A DNA stretch of 64,000 bases from Bacillota bacterium. Its GTDB lineage: Bacteria > Bacillota > Bacilli > Bu12. The position numbers and the translations under genes are program-made. The notes under the pieces are model-generated. The model did not search any database and was not told where the DNA came from. It saw only the letters and a list, made by a program, of their open reading frames with translations. The stretch's first letter is position 1; the number at the start of each line of letters is the position of its first letter. The stretch covers positions 1 to 64,000 of the forward strand of contig JADBKH010000028.1 in the NCBI GenBank assembly GCA_014896485.1. The letters are read 5' to 3'. Shown one piece after another: positions 9,986 to 20,437 of this stretch.

Positions 9986-10441
9986 CTATTTTCCGGTATG
10001 TCCGAAACCACCCCTGCCCCGAACCGTTTGCATCTTGGAAAACTGTTCCAACGATACCTCTTCAAATGCCAAAGCCGGAACAGCAGCAAAGACGAGCTGA
10101 GCGATACGCATCCCGCTGACGATGTGGTAGCACTCTTCTCCTAGGTTGATGAGCACAACTCCAATTTCTCCCCGATAATCACTGTCGATCGTGCCGGGCG
10201 CATTGAGTACCGTAATGCCATGGGCATCGGCGAGGCCACTGCGCGGACGAACCTGCGCTTCGTATCCCGAGGCCACTGCAATGGCAATCCCTGTACCAAT
10301 GCGCGCGCGTTGCCCGGGATGCAAAAGGATTTCGTCATCAATTGCGGCAAACAGATCAAAGCCACTGGCGCCCGCACTCATCTGCTGGGGAAGAAGTGCG
10401 TCTGTCCGCAGACGTGTCAGGTAGACGTATGGGAGCATCAC
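9986..10441 (-). CDS. dut: dUTP diphosphatase
   Basis: AGASGFDLFAA, RPRSGLA, GTIDSDYRGEI, RGRGGFGHTG: dUTPase motifs. Confidence 0.94.
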   Translation of the reverse strand: MMLPYVYLTRLRTDALLPQQMSAGASGFDLFAAIDDEILLHPGQRARIGTGIAIAVASGYEAQVRPRSGLADAHGITVLNAPGTIDSDYRGEIGVVLINLGEECYHIVSGMRIAQLVFAAVPALAFEEVSLEQFSKMQTVRGRGGFGHTGK

Positions 10442-11673
10442 ACAATCTCCAGCTTTTGGGGAAACTGATCAGGAGGAATCGGGCCAATAGCAGCAACACC
10501 CAGCCCTGCTCCGACCATCCAGGTATAGACGTCCATGAGATTGTCGCTTGTGACAGCATCGATCTTCGCTTGTACTTCTGAAATGGGCACCACACGTCCT
10601 TGCGTCATCAGATCACGGGCCAACTTGGACATACGGCTACCGGTGGATTCCAAGCCCAACAACAGCGTTCCCTTTAAATGTCCTTTGGCGTTCTCGAGTT
10701 CTTCACGATCGGGGCCTTCCCGCAAGAGTGTTTCAAGCGTTTGGCGAACTGCCTCTAGCGCTTCTTGGGTGCGTATCGGACTTGTTCCGAGGTAGATCTG
10801 CGTCAAACCAACATCACGATATTCGGACGCTGAAGAATAGACCGAGTAGGCCAGCCCATACTTTTCTCTGACCGTTTGGAAAAGGCGTGAACTCTGGCTG
10901 CCTCCCAACAATGTATTCAGCACCGCAAGGGCATAGTTCCGATCGTCGTCAGCGGCAAAACCTCTTCCAGTAAAACAGAGATGTTCCTGCTCTGTCTCCT
11001 TCTCAGAAATTCGACGATTGGCAACAAAGACAGGGGGGGGATCCTGTTCTTGACTAGGGTCGCTGGGTAGGCTCTCAAAAAGGCCTTCTAGACGTTCTAT
11101 CAACCCTCTTTCCGTCACGTTACCAGCTACGGCAACAATCATCCGGTTCGCATGGTAACGACGGGCAATGTAACCGATCAAGGAAGCTCGCGTCGCTGCA
11201 CTCACCGATGCATGGGACCCCAAGATGTCCAGTGCCAAAGGATGATCTCCAAAAACCGAAGCGGTACCTTCGTCGAGCACCATTTCATCGGGGGCATCCT
11301 CATACATGTTGATCTCTTCTTGGACAACTTGCTTTTCACGCTGCAGTTCCTCTTCGGGGAAAGTGGCATAAAAAAACATCTCAGTGAGGAGATCGATGGC
11401 GCGGGAAAGATCTTCATCAAGGGTACGTGCGTAGTAACACGTGTATTCTTTCGTCGTAAAAGCATTGACTTGAGCACCCATCGCATCGAAAAGCTTGGCA
11501 AGCTCCACAGCTGAATGAGATTCTGTCCCCTTAAAAAACATGTGCTCCAAAAGATGACTGACACCGCGTTCGTACGCTCTTTCGTCCCGCGATCCGGTAC
11601 CAACCCAAATTCCCGTACTTACTGAACGCAAGCTGTTCATCGGTTCGATCGCCAGGGTGAGGCCATTGTGCAA
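10438..11673 (-). CDS. mlpA: M16 family (insulinase-like) zinc peptidase, MlpA/YmxG
   Basis: ERGVSHLLEHMFFKGT (HxxEH motif); TTG start with GGAGGT upstream; synteny. Confidence 0.92.
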   Translation of the reverse strand: MHNGLTLAIEPMNSLRSVSTGIWVGTGSRDERAYERGVSHLLEHMFFKGTESHSAVELAKLFDAMGAQVNAFTTKEYTCYYARTLDEDLSRAIDLLTEMFFYATFPEEELQREKQVVQEEINMYEDAPDEMVLDEGTASVFGDHPLALDILGSHASVSAATRASLIGYIARRYHANRMIVAVAGNVTERGLIERLEGLFESLPSDPSQEQDPPPVFVANRRISEKETEQEHLCFTGRGFAADDDRNYALAVLNTLLGGSQSSRLFQTVREKYGLAYSVYSSASEYRDVGLTQIYLGTSPIRTQEALEAVRQTLETLLREGPDREELENAKGHLKGTLLLGLESTGSRMSKLARDLMTQGRVVPISEVQAKIDAVTSDNLMDVYTWMVGAGLGVAAIGPIPPDQFPQKLEIV

Positions 11674-11733
11674 ACGGCGTACCTCCGTCTTCGTACCCTC
11701 CTTTGCGGATTACGTGTAAGATTCCGTGCAAAA

Positions 11734-11775
11734 GGCTCTTCGTCCGAAGAGATCTGCTCCTATGGGCGAAGAGCC
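11734..11775 (-). terminator. Intrinsic terminator downstream of rpsO
   Basis: Minus strand GGCTCTTCG...CGAAGAGCC followed by TTTTGC. Confidence 0.8.
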
Positions 11776-11810
11776 TCACGCACGCATCGATACAGTTGCC
11801 GCACCAACTT

Positions 11811-12080
11811 CTAACGGCGGAGCCCCAAACGGCTGATTAGCGTCCGGTAACGTTCGACATCTTCGTCCCGCAGATAGTTCAGCAACCGTCGACGCTGTCC
11901 GACCATTTTCAGCAATCCCCGACGTGAGTGTACATCGTGTTTATGTTTGCGCAAATGTTCGTTTAATTGAATAATACGTTCGGTCAAAAGAGCGACTTGC
12001 ACTTCAGGAGAACCTGTGTCCCCTTCGTGCAACTGATAATCCCGAATGATCTCCTGCTTTTTTTCAGGTGTCAACGCCAA
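11811..12080 (-). CDS. rpsO: 30S ribosomal protein S15
   Basis: [39 protein letters not shown] start at 12080 with GGAGGT SD. Confidence 0.97.
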   Translation of the reverse strand: MALTPEKKQEIIRDYQLHEGDTGSPEVQVALLTERIIQLNEHLRKHKHDVHSRRGLLKMVGQRRRLLNYLRDEDVERYRTLISRLGLRR

Positions 12081-12105
12081 AATATACACCTCCATCAAGT
12101 CACCA

Positions 12106-12146
12106 CACGCCCAGTGAAGGCCGGTGCATTCCAACCACTGCGCGTG
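12106..12146 (-). promoter_or_regulatory. Candidate rpsO leader stem
   Basis: Minus strand CACGC-G-CAGTG ... CACTG-G-GCGTG stem just upstream of the rpsO SD. Confidence 0.35.
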
Positions 12147-12186
12147 GGTCTATGCTCGTTATGGTAACATAGCAAAACGGATTCGG

Positions 12187-13131
12187 CTAGTTGTTCAGAC
12201 GAGCAAGATAGGCGCGCGCCTCTGCCTCATCTGCACGCATTTGGGCAATCAACGCTTCGGCATTGGCAAAAGCTTGCTCAGGTCGTAGCATATGCCGCAA
12301 GGAGATGGAAAGGCGCCTGCCGTACAGATCTCCCTCATAATCGAGGATATAAACTTCCAAGGTACGGCCAGCATCGGCATAGAATGTCGGACGCGTGCCG
12401 ATGCTGGCCAGCCCCCATCGCTTCAAGGAAGAAGACGCTTCATCGAAGTTTACTTCAGCAACGTAGACCCCATTGGCCGGCAGAAGCTGTTCAGGGCTGA
12501 CGGCAAGATTTGCAGTGGGAAAACCCAGTGCATGACCGCGCCCGTCCCCTCGCACCACTTCCCCACCCATCACGTACTCATGGCCAAGTAACTGCAGCGC
12601 CTCTTCCACCTTACCCTGTTCAAGGCAAGAACGAATGCGGCTGGAAGAGACAATTTCCCCTTCACTTCGTACGGGGGGAACAATGTGGGTCTTAAACCCC
12701 AGACGCTTACCCAATTGCTCAAGATCCTCCGGACGTCCCCGACCGCCAGCACCAAAGGTGTAGTTATAACCGACAACTACCGCTTTGGCGTGCAATCTTT
12801 TTGCGAGAAGCTCTTCCGCAAATACTTCGGGCGCCAATCCTGCGAATGCCTTCGTAAAGGTTGCTATCACGACCTGCTGCGCCCCAAAACGATGTAAAAG
12901 GGAGACGCGCTGCTCGAGGGTTGTCAGCAGTTGTGGAGACTGGCCGGGAGCCAGCACTTGCCGCGGATGTGGATCAAACGTCAGTGCGATGGGTAGAAGA
13001 TGCCCGGCTTGCGCCTCTCTCCGCATCTCTGCAAGTACGGCCTGATGGCCAAGGTGCACCCCGTCAAACGTCCCCAAAGCTACCGCTACCTCATCGGTTG
13101 TCTCCCACGCCTCTAAACGAATATCTGACAT
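12187..13131 (-). CDS. ribF: Bifunctional riboflavin kinase/FMN adenylyltransferase
   Basis: VALGTFDGVHLGHQAVL; HEYVMGGEVVRGDGRGHALGFPTANL. Confidence 0.95.
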   Translation of the reverse strand: MSDIRLEAWETTDEVAVALGTFDGVHLGHQAVLAEMRREAQAGHLLPIALTFDPHPRQVLAPGQSPQLLTTLEQRVSLLHRFGAQQVVIATFTKAFAGLAPEVFAEELLAKRLHAKAVVVGYNYTFGAGGRGRPEDLEQLGKRLGFKTHIVPPVRSEGEIVSSSRIRSCLEQGKVEEALQLLGHEYVMGGEVVRGDGRGHALGFPTANLAVSPEQLLPANGVYVAEVNFDEASSSLKRWGLASIGTRPTFYADAGRTLEVYILDYEGDLYGRRLSISLRHMLRPEQAFANAEALIAQMRADEAEARAYLARLNN

Positions 13132-13156
13132 GCGCCTCTCCCTTCTCCCAAGAAGC

Positions 13157-14044
13157 TCACTGGAAAACGGCAACGGGCCGCCAACCACACGTTTGCCGGC
13201 GATAGATGGCTAAAAGCTCATCGCCGTCCATCACACGACACAACGTTCCGGGATCTGCCGGGCTTCCCTGAAATGAGCCTCCATGCTCCACCTGTCGTCG
13301 CTCTTGGGGAGAAAGTGTCTGTACCATCAGGTGAGAGACCGCTTTCCACGGCTGTTGGAGGTAGTGCATGCGCTCTTGTGGCGTTAGTGCGCGCAACAGT
13401 TCCAGCGGGACTGCCTCCTCCTGCGTAAAAGGCCCGGCCTGCGTACGCCGCAGGGCATAAAGCATGGCCAATCCACCCAACTTTTTCCCAAGTGAAGTCG
13501 CCAAAGATCGTACATAGGTACCGGAAGAGACTTCAAAGCGGACAAGGGCCCGTGGATACGCCCCAGCTTTAAAGGCGAGCAATCTGGCCTGAAAAACGAC
13601 AATATGACGCGGTGGCAGTGAAAACGCTTCTCCATGGCGGGCTCGCTCATACGCACGTTTACCGCCGACATGTACTGCCGAGAAGGCAGGAGGATGTTGC
13701 AACTGTGCGCCTTGCATCGCGTTCAGTGCATCCACCACTTGTTGCGGGTCTAGGTTGGACATTGCTTGATATTGTCGCTTCGTCCCTTGACTATCTCCGC
13801 TTTCCGAAGCAACGCCGAAGCGTATCCAGGCTTCATAGGTCTTGTGCCATTCGTTGGTAAACTGCATCAAACGGCAGCTATTACCCAACGCCACAGGAAG
13901 GACACCAGATGCGGCAGGATCCAACGTCCCCATATGGCCGGCGTGTCGCTCCCGAAAGAGTTTGGAAACCTCGGTGACCACGCGACGAGAAGTCCACCCG
14001 AGTGGTTTGTCGACAATGACGAAACCATTGACCACAAATTTCAC
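13157..14044 (-). CDS. truB: tRNA pseudouridine(55) synthase
   Basis: GFVIVDKPLGWTSRRVV; HAGHMGTLDPAASGVLPV; GTYVRSLATSLG. Confidence 0.95.
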   Translation of the reverse strand: MKFVVNGFVIVDKPLGWTSRRVVTEVSKLFRERHAGHMGTLDPAASGVLPVALGNSCRLMQFTNEWHKTYEAWIRFGVASESGDSQGTKRQYQAMSNLDPQQVVDALNAMQGAQLQHPPAFSAVHVGGKRAYERARHGEAFSLPPRHIVVFQARLLAFKAGAYPRALVRFEVSSGTYVRSLATSLGKKLGGLAMLYALRRTQAGPFTQEEAVPLELLRALTPQERMHYLQQPWKAVSHLMVQTLSPQERRQVEHGGSFQGSPADPGTLCRVMDGDELLAIYRRQTCGWRPVAVFQ

Positions 14045-15045
14045 CTTGCTTTTTCTGCAAACGTCTCTGCCACCTTGTTCCGCACGGCAGAGAGAACGGG
14101 CTGGATTGCCTCTGAAAGTGGTAGGGCCAAGGTGGCGCCTGCAGCACGCGCATGGCCTCCCCCACCAAAGGATGCGGCAATCTCAGCGACATTGACCCAT
14201 TTGCGAGAACGTAGGCTGATCTTGACTTCATTGCTCCCCACTTCTCGAAAGAGCAAGCCCACCTCTACTCCCTCAATGCCGCGGGCGTAATTGACCAATC
14301 CCTCGACATCATCCTGGGAAGCACCGCATGCAGAGAGCATTTCGAAGGGGATAGCCACCCAAGCCATTTTGGACTCCAATTCAACCTGCATCGCATCGAA
14401 AGCACGGCGCATCAGCTGAAACTGCGGCAATGTATAGGTATCGAAGAGACGGTCACTGACCACGTCAGGCTCTACCCCGTTCTCCAACAAATCCGCAGCC
14501 TGCCGCATGGTTTGTGGCGTCGTATTGCTATAATGAAACGAGCCTGTATCCACTGAAATGCCCGTAAAGAGAGCAGTAGCTACTCCACGCTCATAAGGAA
14601 GGCCACCTTCCTTTAACAGCTCAGCCACCATTTCACTGGTGGCTGCTGCTTGGGGGCGCACCCAATTGATCGTCCCGAATTGTGTGTTGGTCTCATGATG
14701 GTCGATGTTGATCAGCATGCCGGGTCGATAGAGGGACGCTACCTTACCGATACGCGCCCAATCCCCACAATCTACTGTCACCAGTCGTGTAAACGATTGC
14801 GTGGCAAGTTGATCGGGGGTATGAAAAGCGTCAATCCCCTCCAAGAAATCGTAGCGTGAAGGAATGGGACTCTCGCAACAGAGCACCGCTTCTTTTCCCC
14901 ATTTGCGCAAGGCATAGGCCACACCCAAAGCAGCGCCGATTCCATCGCCATCCGGATTGACGTGCGTGGCGATCAACGTCGGCTCTCCAGCTTGCAAAGT
15001 CGAAAGAACCGCCTTCAACGCCTCTTCATCCGTCCTCTGATTCAC
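14041..15045 (-). CDS. nrnA: DHH/DHHA1 oligoribonuclease/pAp phosphatase NrnA
   Basis: IATHVNPDGDGIGAALG; NIDHHETN; FGGGGHARAAGA. Confidence 0.92.
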   Translation of the reverse strand: MNQRTDEEALKAVLSTLQAGEPTLIATHVNPDGDGIGAALGVAYALRKWGKEAVLCCESPIPSRYDFLEGIDAFHTPDQLATQSFTRLVTVDCGDWARIGKVASLYRPGMLINIDHHETNTQFGTINWVRPQAAATSEMVAELLKEGGLPYERGVATALFTGISVDTGSFHYSNTTPQTMRQAADLLENGVEPDVVSDRLFDTYTLPQFQLMRRAFDAMQVELESKMAWVAIPFEMLSACGASQDDVEGLVNYARGIEGVEVGLLFREVGSNEVKISLRSRKWVNVAEIAASFGGGGHARAAGATLALPLSEAIQPVLSAVRNKVAETFAEKAR

Positions 15046-15428
15046 GTGTCACCTGCTCTCCAGAGGCCTGGATCGCCCGACTTTGTCTCCTTTTCGGCAA
15101 TGCTTCGCATGACAGCGTCCATGTGAGCGCCATAGGCCATCGACTCGTCGCGTGTAAAGAGAATAGCCGGTGTCCTCCTCAACCGTACTCGATGTCCAAT
15201 CTCGGTACGGACAAAGCCTGCCGCGTTCTCTAAGACCTCCAGTGTAGCTTGTTCCTCTTCTGGGGTTCCCAAAACGCTGACATAGATGCGTGCCTGCTGT
15301 AAATCAGGGGTTACCTTCACTCCCGTAACGCTGACAAACCCAAGTCGCGGATCTTTCATGTGACGCAGAATATCTGCGCTCTCCCTTTTGATTTCTTCTT
15401 CGACGCGCAACAGGCGATTGGAAGCCAC
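15042..15428 (-). CDS. rbfA: 30S ribosome-binding factor A
   Basis: RLLRVEEEIKRESADIL; DPRLGFVSVTGVKVTPDLQQARIYVSVLG. Confidence 0.95.
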   Translation of the reverse strand: MASNRLLRVEEEIKRESADILRHMKDPRLGFVSVTGVKVTPDLQQARIYVSVLGTPEEEQATLEVLENAAGFVRTEIGHRVRLRRTPAILFTRDESMAYGAHMDAVMRSIAEKETKSGDPGLWRAGDT

Positions 15429-15452
15429 AAAATCACCTTCAACTCCTTGACG

Positions 15453-18041
15453 TTAGGCACTTTCCGCCGCGCGCATCTCGTACGCCTCAATAATATCTCC
15501 CTGCTTAACATCGTTGAAGCGCTCGAGCAAGATACCACATTCATATCCAGAAGCAACTTCCCGCACGTCATCTTTAAAGCGCCGCAAAGAAGCGATGTTG
15601 CCGTCATAGACGACCACTCCGTCGCGGATCACGCGGGCCTTTGCATTACGCTCTATCTTTCCATCGACAACCAGACAGCCTGCAATCGTTCCCGCTTTGC
15701 TGGAATGGAAAATCGTCCGCACCTCTGCACGCCCAAGTGCGAGCTCGCTATATACAGGCTCCAACAGGCCTCTCAATGCCGATTCGACTTCGGCCACGGC
15801 TTCGTAGATGACGCGATAGAGCCGCACGTCCACTTTTTGCTCTTCTGCGATCCGTGCTGTATTGGGGTCAGGACGCACATTGAACCCGATGATCACCGCG
15901 TTTGAAGCTGCGGCCAGCAAGACGTCCGACTCGTTGATCGCACCGACAGCAGCATGTACGATATTGACTTTCGCACCTTCAACATCGATCTTCTCCAACG
16001 CTTGGCGCAATGCCTCTACGGATCCTTGCACATCGCTTTTAAGCACGATATTCAGCTGCTTGACCTGGCCTTCTTGCATCTGACGGTAAAGATCTTGCAA
16101 GGAAACATGAGGCGATCGGGTAATTTCTGCTTCATGCTGTCGTTGAGATCGGTACTCAGCAACCATCCGAGCGCGGTGCTCGTCTTCGTAGACGCGGAAG
16201 ATGTCTCCAGGCTCAGGTACAGAAGAGAGTCCAGTCACCACCACAGGCGTCGAAGGAGGGGCTTCTTTGAGCCGGCGGCCCCGTTCATCCAGCATGGCCC
16301 GCACACGTCCCCAGCTGGCACCAGCGACAAGCACGTCCCCGACGTGTAGAGTCCCTTCTTTAATCAGGCAGGTTGCCACCGGTCCACGCGTCTTATCAAG
16401 CTCTGCCTCAATGATCGTCCCTTTCGCTGGTTTGTTAGGATTTGCCTTCAGCTCATGAAGATCAGCGACCAACAAGATCATTTCCAGTAGATCGTCAATC
16501 CCTTCCTTGCGCAAAGCAGAAACGGGGACAAAGACGGTATCCCCACCCCACTCCTCGGGCACGAGACCATGTTCAGCCAACTGCTGCTTTACCCGATCCG
16601 GATTGGCACCCGGCTTATCGATTTTGTTGATCGCGACGATAATCGGAACTTTGGCAGACTGGGCATGGTGAATAGCTTCGATGGTTTGTGGCATGACACC
16701 ATCGTCCGCCGCAACCACCAACACGGCAATGTCGGTTACTTCAGCGCCCCGGGCCCGCATACTGGTAAACGCCTCATGCCCGGGCGTATCCAAAAAGGTG
16801 ATTTTGCGCCCGTTGATCTCTACCTGATAGGCACCAATCCGCTGCGTGATCCCTCCTGCCTCTTGCTGTGCAACGTGAGAGGATCGGATGGCATCCAACA
16901 ACGTCGTTTTGCCGTGATCCACATGGCCCATGATGGTAACGGCAGGAGGCCGCGAAACCAAATCTTCGGGACGATCAGGCTCCTCTTCGGGTTCTTGCTC
17001 GAGCAGCGTCTCTTGGCTGATCCGTTCGCTTACAGTGACGCCAAAACTGTCTGCCACCAAGCGAGTGGCATCAATGTCAAGTTCATCATTGAGCGTCGCC
17101 ATTACGCCCAATCCCATCAATTTGGAGATGACTTGCGCAGGGGTGCGGTGCAACAGGCGCGCCAGCTCTGCAACTGTAATTGGTGGCTCGACACGAATCT
17201 GCTTTGGAGGTGCTGTAACCGGTGCCGAAGCGTGCTGGGCGTGTCGGCTTTTCTTGTTCCGGCGGTTGCCCCCTTTTCCCCCCCGCACAGCCTCTTCCTC
17301 ATCGATCAGCGACGTCAAATCATGACGTCGTCCGGGCACTGCATCATTGCGATGGTGCACTCCCCGATCGTTGCGTCGATGAGGAGGAGACACAGCTGGG
17401 CGCGTTGTTGAACGGGTCTCTGCAAGGGTACTGGCCGTCACATGGGGTGCGCTCTCATGGGGCCTTTCTGCAGGCTGCGGACGCTCTGTCCGTCTGGAGG
17501 CCGAGACAGCAGAATTCCCTTTGGAAGCAGCGGCAGGCCGTTGCCCGGCGCGCTCTTGTTGCGAAGCTCCCGATCGCACCTCGCGTGTCGTTCCCCTACC
17601 CTGCTCCTCGTAACCTTGTGCGGAATGTTTTGGGCGCGTGGGGGCCCTCCTCTCAGCAGCGGCATTGGTGTGTTCTTGCTGCTGTGCAGGTGAGCCGGAC
17701 TGCCGTACAGCTTGAACTGGAGTGGGCGAAGCAGTTTTTTGTGCTGCCTGCTCGGTTGGTTGAAGGACTTTTTCTTTTTCTTCCTGTTGTGCTTCTTCTG
17801 CCCCGGAGCGAGCAACTTCAGGTTTTGCCGGCGCTTCCTGCTCTCCTTGATTGGTGAGTAATTGCTGCGCAGCTTTGGTACGTACATCGGCAAAAAACTG
17901 CTCAATCGCAGCAATGTGCTCCGGCTCTAGTGTGCTCATGTGGTTGGCAACCGGCAGGTTGAGTCGCTTCATAATGGTGATGATCTCTTTGCTCGACATA
18001 TTGAGCTGTTTGGCGTACTCATAGACGCGCAGTTTACTCAC
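15453..18041 (-). CDS. infB: Translation initiation factor IF-2
   Basis: [36 protein letters not shown]; long low-complexity N-terminus. Confidence 0.97.
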   Translation of the reverse strand: MSKLRVYEYAKQLNMSSKEIITIMKRLNLPVANHMSTLEPEHIAAIEQFFADVRTKAAQQLLTNQGEQEAPAKPEVARSGAEEAQQEEKEKVLQPTEQAAQKTASPTPVQAVRQSGSPAQQQEHTNAAAERRAPTRPKHSAQGYEEQGRGTTREVRSGASQQERAGQRPAAASKGNSAVSASRRTERPQPAERPHESAPHVTASTLAETRSTTRPAVSPPHRRNDRGVHHRNDAVPGRRHDLTSLIDEEEAVRGGKGGNRRNKKSRHAQHASAPVTAPPKQIRVEPPITVAELARLLHRTPAQVISKLMGLGVMATLNDELDIDATRLVADSFGVTVSERISQETLLEQEPEEEPDRPEDLVSRPPAVTIMGHVDHGKTTLLDAIRSSHVAQQEAGGITQRIGAYQVEINGRKITFLDTPGHEAFTSMRARGAEVTDIAVLVVAADDGVMPQTIEAIHHAQSAKVPIIVAINKIDKPGANPDRVKQQLAEHGLVPEEWGGDTVFVPVSALRKEGIDDLLEMILLVADLHELKANPNKPAKGTIIEAELDKTRGPVATCLIKEGTLHVGDVLVAGASWGRVRAMLDERGRRLKEAPPSTPVVVTGLSSVPEPGDIFRVYEDEHRARMVAEYRSQRQHEAEITRSPHVSLQDLYRQMQEGQVKQLNIVLKSDVQGSVEALRQALEKIDVEGAKVNIVHAAVGAINESDVLLAAASNAVIIGFNVRPDPNTARIAEEQKVDVRLYRVIYEAVAEVESALRGLLEPVYSELALGRAEVRTIFHSSKAGTIAGCLVVDGKIERNAKARVIRDGVVVYDGNIASLRRFKDDVREVASGYECGILLERFNDVKQGDIIEAYEMRAAESA

Positions 18042-18361
18042 GCATTCCCACCCCCGAATCTGGCCATCAGCAATTCTTTCAATTCATTGGCGAGATTCTC
18101 TTCGGTAATCGCCACACACATGCGCCGGTCCTTGCCGACCGAAGCACCCAACACGTCTCCTTCCGGCCCCTCAACGCAATCGACATCATAACTACGACAC
18201 TTGTCCGTCACCTGTTTACGCAGATTCAAGCCAGAGTCCTGTGCCAAGATCACCAATCGCGCTTTGCCACTGCGAACGGCTTCAATCGTTGCTTCTGTTC
18301 CCGATACGACGCGTCCGGCACTCATTGCCAAGCCTAGTAGTCCCGTAATGTCTTTACTCAT
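18038..18361 (-). CDS. ylxQ: YlxQ, L7Ae-family RNA-binding protein
   Basis: [35 protein letters not shown]; between ylxR and infB. Confidence 0.9.
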   Translation of the reverse strand: MSKDITGLLGLAMSAGRVVSGTEATIEAVRSGKARLVILAQDSGLNLRKQVTDKCRSYDVDCVEGPEGDVLGASVGKDRRMCVAITEENLANELKELLMARFGGGNA

Positions 18362-18684
18362 GATTTCTTCAATGTACCTCCTCGCAATACGGTCATTTCA
18401 AACTCTCTTCGATCGATACTTGCTGCAATCCGTTGATAGATCTCTTCAGGGAGTGCACTATCCAATGCACGTTCCAACGCACGGCTTTTGCGCGCCTGCT
18501 GAAGACAGCGTTGGTCGATGCACAAATAGGCACCCCGACCGTTACGCTTGCCAGTCAAGTCGATATCGACTTCACCTTCTGGCGTCCGCACGATGCGCAG
18601 GAGTGCGCGCTTCGCTTTCATCTGTTGGCAGCCTACACATTTGCGTTCCGGTATCTTTCGCACAGGTGGTGCCTTTTTGGCCAT
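18358..18684 (-). CDS. ylxR: YlxR (RnpM) family protein
   Basis: PERKCVGCQQMKAKRALLRIVRTPEG...GKRNGRGAYLC. Confidence 0.92.
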   Translation of the reverse strand: MAKKAPPVRKIPERKCVGCQQMKAKRALLRIVRTPEGEVDIDLTGKRNGRGAYLCIDQRCLQQARKSRALERALDSALPEEIYQRIAASIDRREFEMTVLRGGTLKKS

Positions 18685-18700
18685 CGACTTCCTCCGTCGC

Positions 18701-19777
18701 TCAGCGATCGTTCTCCTCGTTTGGCAGTGCTTCGAGATCAAAGGCATGCACAGCATCGGATTCCCCACGGATATCGATCTTCCAACCGGTCAGCTTGGCC
18801 GCCAAACGCGCATTTTGTCCTTCTTTGCCGATGGCCAAGGAGAGTTGTGCATCCGGTACGGTAACCCGAGCGACACGTTCGTCGTCGATCCATACATGTG
18901 TCGGCTTGGCAGGAGCCAACGCATTGGCCACAAACTCCTCTGGATCGATCGACCATGCAATCACATCGATCTTCTCTCCGCGCAACTCGTTGACGACAGC
19001 CTGGATGCGCTGACCCCGAGGCCCAATGCACGCACCCACTGGATCGACTTGATCGTTATTGGAGTAGACGGCCACCTTACAGCGATAACCCGGATCGCGT
19101 GCCACCGAACGGATCTCGACGATGCCATTGTAGATTTCCGGCACTTCCAGTTCGAGAAGGCGTTTGACAAATGTCGGATGCGTCCGCGAGGCATAGATCT
19201 GCGGGCCCTTATTGGAACGTTCCACCCGCGTGATCAGCACTTTGATGCGATCCCCGGTACGCAAGTGATCGGTAGGCAATGTCTCAGACTGAGGAAGCAG
19301 CGCTTCCGCTTTTCCCAAATTGACAAAGACGTAACGTGCATCCTGTCGCTGGACCAACCCAGTCATGACGTCTTCCTCACGATCGAGGAATTCTTCGTAG
19401 ATCAGTCCACGCTCGGCCTCGCGGATACGTTGCATCACCACCTGTTTCGCCGTTTGCGCAGCAACACGGCCAAAATCGTGTGGTGTGACCTCCTGCTCCA
19501 AGATGTCTCCAACTTCGTACCTTGGATCAATTTGACGCGCGTCGTCAAGAGCAATTTGCAAACGCGGGTCACCGACATGCTCGACCACTTCTTTTTGAGC
19601 GTAGACGTGAAACTCGCCAGCCTGTGGATCGATCTCTACCCGCGCATTCTGGGCAGAACTAAAATTTCTGCGATAGGCCGACAGCAGCGCTGCTTCGATG
19701 GCAGAGAGGAGCACCTCCTTGCGGATGCCACGTTCCCGCTCCAGCTCCTCCAATGCTTCCAAGAAATCTGCCTGCAC
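18701..19777 (-). CDS. nusA: Transcription termination/antitermination factor NusA
   Basis: ALEELERERGIRKEVLLSAIEAALLSAYRRNF; DPVGACIGPRGQRIQAVVNELRGEKID. Confidence 0.96.
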   Translation of the reverse strand: MQADFLEALEELERERGIRKEVLLSAIEAALLSAYRRNFSSAQNARVEIDPQAGEFHVYAQKEVVEHVGDPRLQIALDDARQIDPRYEVGDILEQEVTPHDFGRVAAQTAKQVVMQRIREAERGLIYEEFLDREEDVMTGLVQRQDARYVFVNLGKAEALLPQSETLPTDHLRTGDRIKVLITRVERSNKGPQIYASRTHPTFVKRLLELEVPEIYNGIVEIRSVARDPGYRCKVAVYSNNDQVDPVGACIGPRGQRIQAVVNELRGEKIDVIAWSIDPEEFVANALAPAKPTHVWIDDERVARVTVPDAQLSLAIGKEGQNARLAAKLTGWKIDIRGESDAVHAFDLEALPNEENDR

Positions 19778-19792
19778 TGGAACACCTCTTCT

Positions 19793-20272
19793 TTATTTTC
19801 CCTCTTGCTGTGGCTCATAGACCAAATGGGCACGTTGCACCAGTTGTCGGGGAACGGTATAAACCGTCTCCCCTTCTTGGATGGTCAACACTTCGGGAGA
19901 AGCATCCAACAATTGTCCGCAAAGGTGCCGACGCCCTTGGTGATTCAGCGTAAGACGCACATCCACCTTTTTTCCCACAGCGCGCGAAAAATCTCGATCC
20001 CGTTGTAAGGGACGCTCCAAACCTGCAGAAGAAACTTCCAAGTAATAACGGTGTGGAATAAAGTCTTCCTGATCGAGTCGGGCACCGAGTTGGTCACTGA
20101 CGCGGGAGCAGTCGTCCAGATCGACAGTTCCATCTGGGCGATCAAGTGCAACCCGAAGAAACCAGCGCTGTCCTTGTTTTTCATAGACAATACGGACAAC
20201 CTCTAGCCCGCTACCTGCTAACATGGATTCTAGGATTTGTTCTACACGAGCAGCAATCTCTTGTGGATGCAC
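19793..20272 (-). CDS. rimP: Ribosome maturation factor RimP
   Basis: VDLDDCSRVSDQLGARLD; YYLEVSSAGLERPLQRDRDF; GTG start at 20272. Confidence 0.93.
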   Translation of the reverse strand: MHPQEIAARVEQILESMLAGSGLEVVRIVYEKQGQRWFLRVALDRPDGTVDLDDCSRVSDQLGARLDQEDFIPHRYYLEVSSAGLERPLQRDRDFSRAVGKKVDVRLTLNHQGRRHLCGQLLDASPEVLTIQEGETVYTVPRQLVQRAHLVYEPQQEGK

Positions 20273-20368
20273 CTTTTTTCCTCCTTGAGATCGCAGACAA
20301 ACGCGCTCAGCACCACAAAAAAAGTCGCTCACCTTGGGAGCAACCCACAAATGCTCTCCTAAATGGAA

Positions 20369-20396
20369 AGCGTGGGCTGTTTGCTTCTCCCACGCT
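20369..20396 (-). terminator. Hairpin terminator downstream of polC
   Basis: Minus strand AGCGTGGG-AGAAGCAAACAG-CCCACGCT then TTCC. Confidence 0.6.
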
Positions 20397-20437
20397 GCCT
20401 CCTTATCTTAGCATCGCTTTGGCAGAACTGCAATCGG

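Noticed and set aside
16569-17411. 280-aa plus-strand ORF antisense to infB, with several neighbouring plus-strand ORFs
   Set aside because: Entirely inside the conserved infB coding sequence; shadow ORF of a GC-biased gene.
17222-17914. Repetitive-looking segment in the infB N-terminus
   Set aside because: Normal low-complexity (Ala/Gln/Glu/Pro-rich) IF-2 N-terminal linker, not a DNA repeat array.
18548-20008. 486-aa plus-strand ORF antisense to nusA/ylxR
   Set aside because: Shadow ORF of a well-supported nusA/ylxR region; translation has no recognisable domain and atypical composition.
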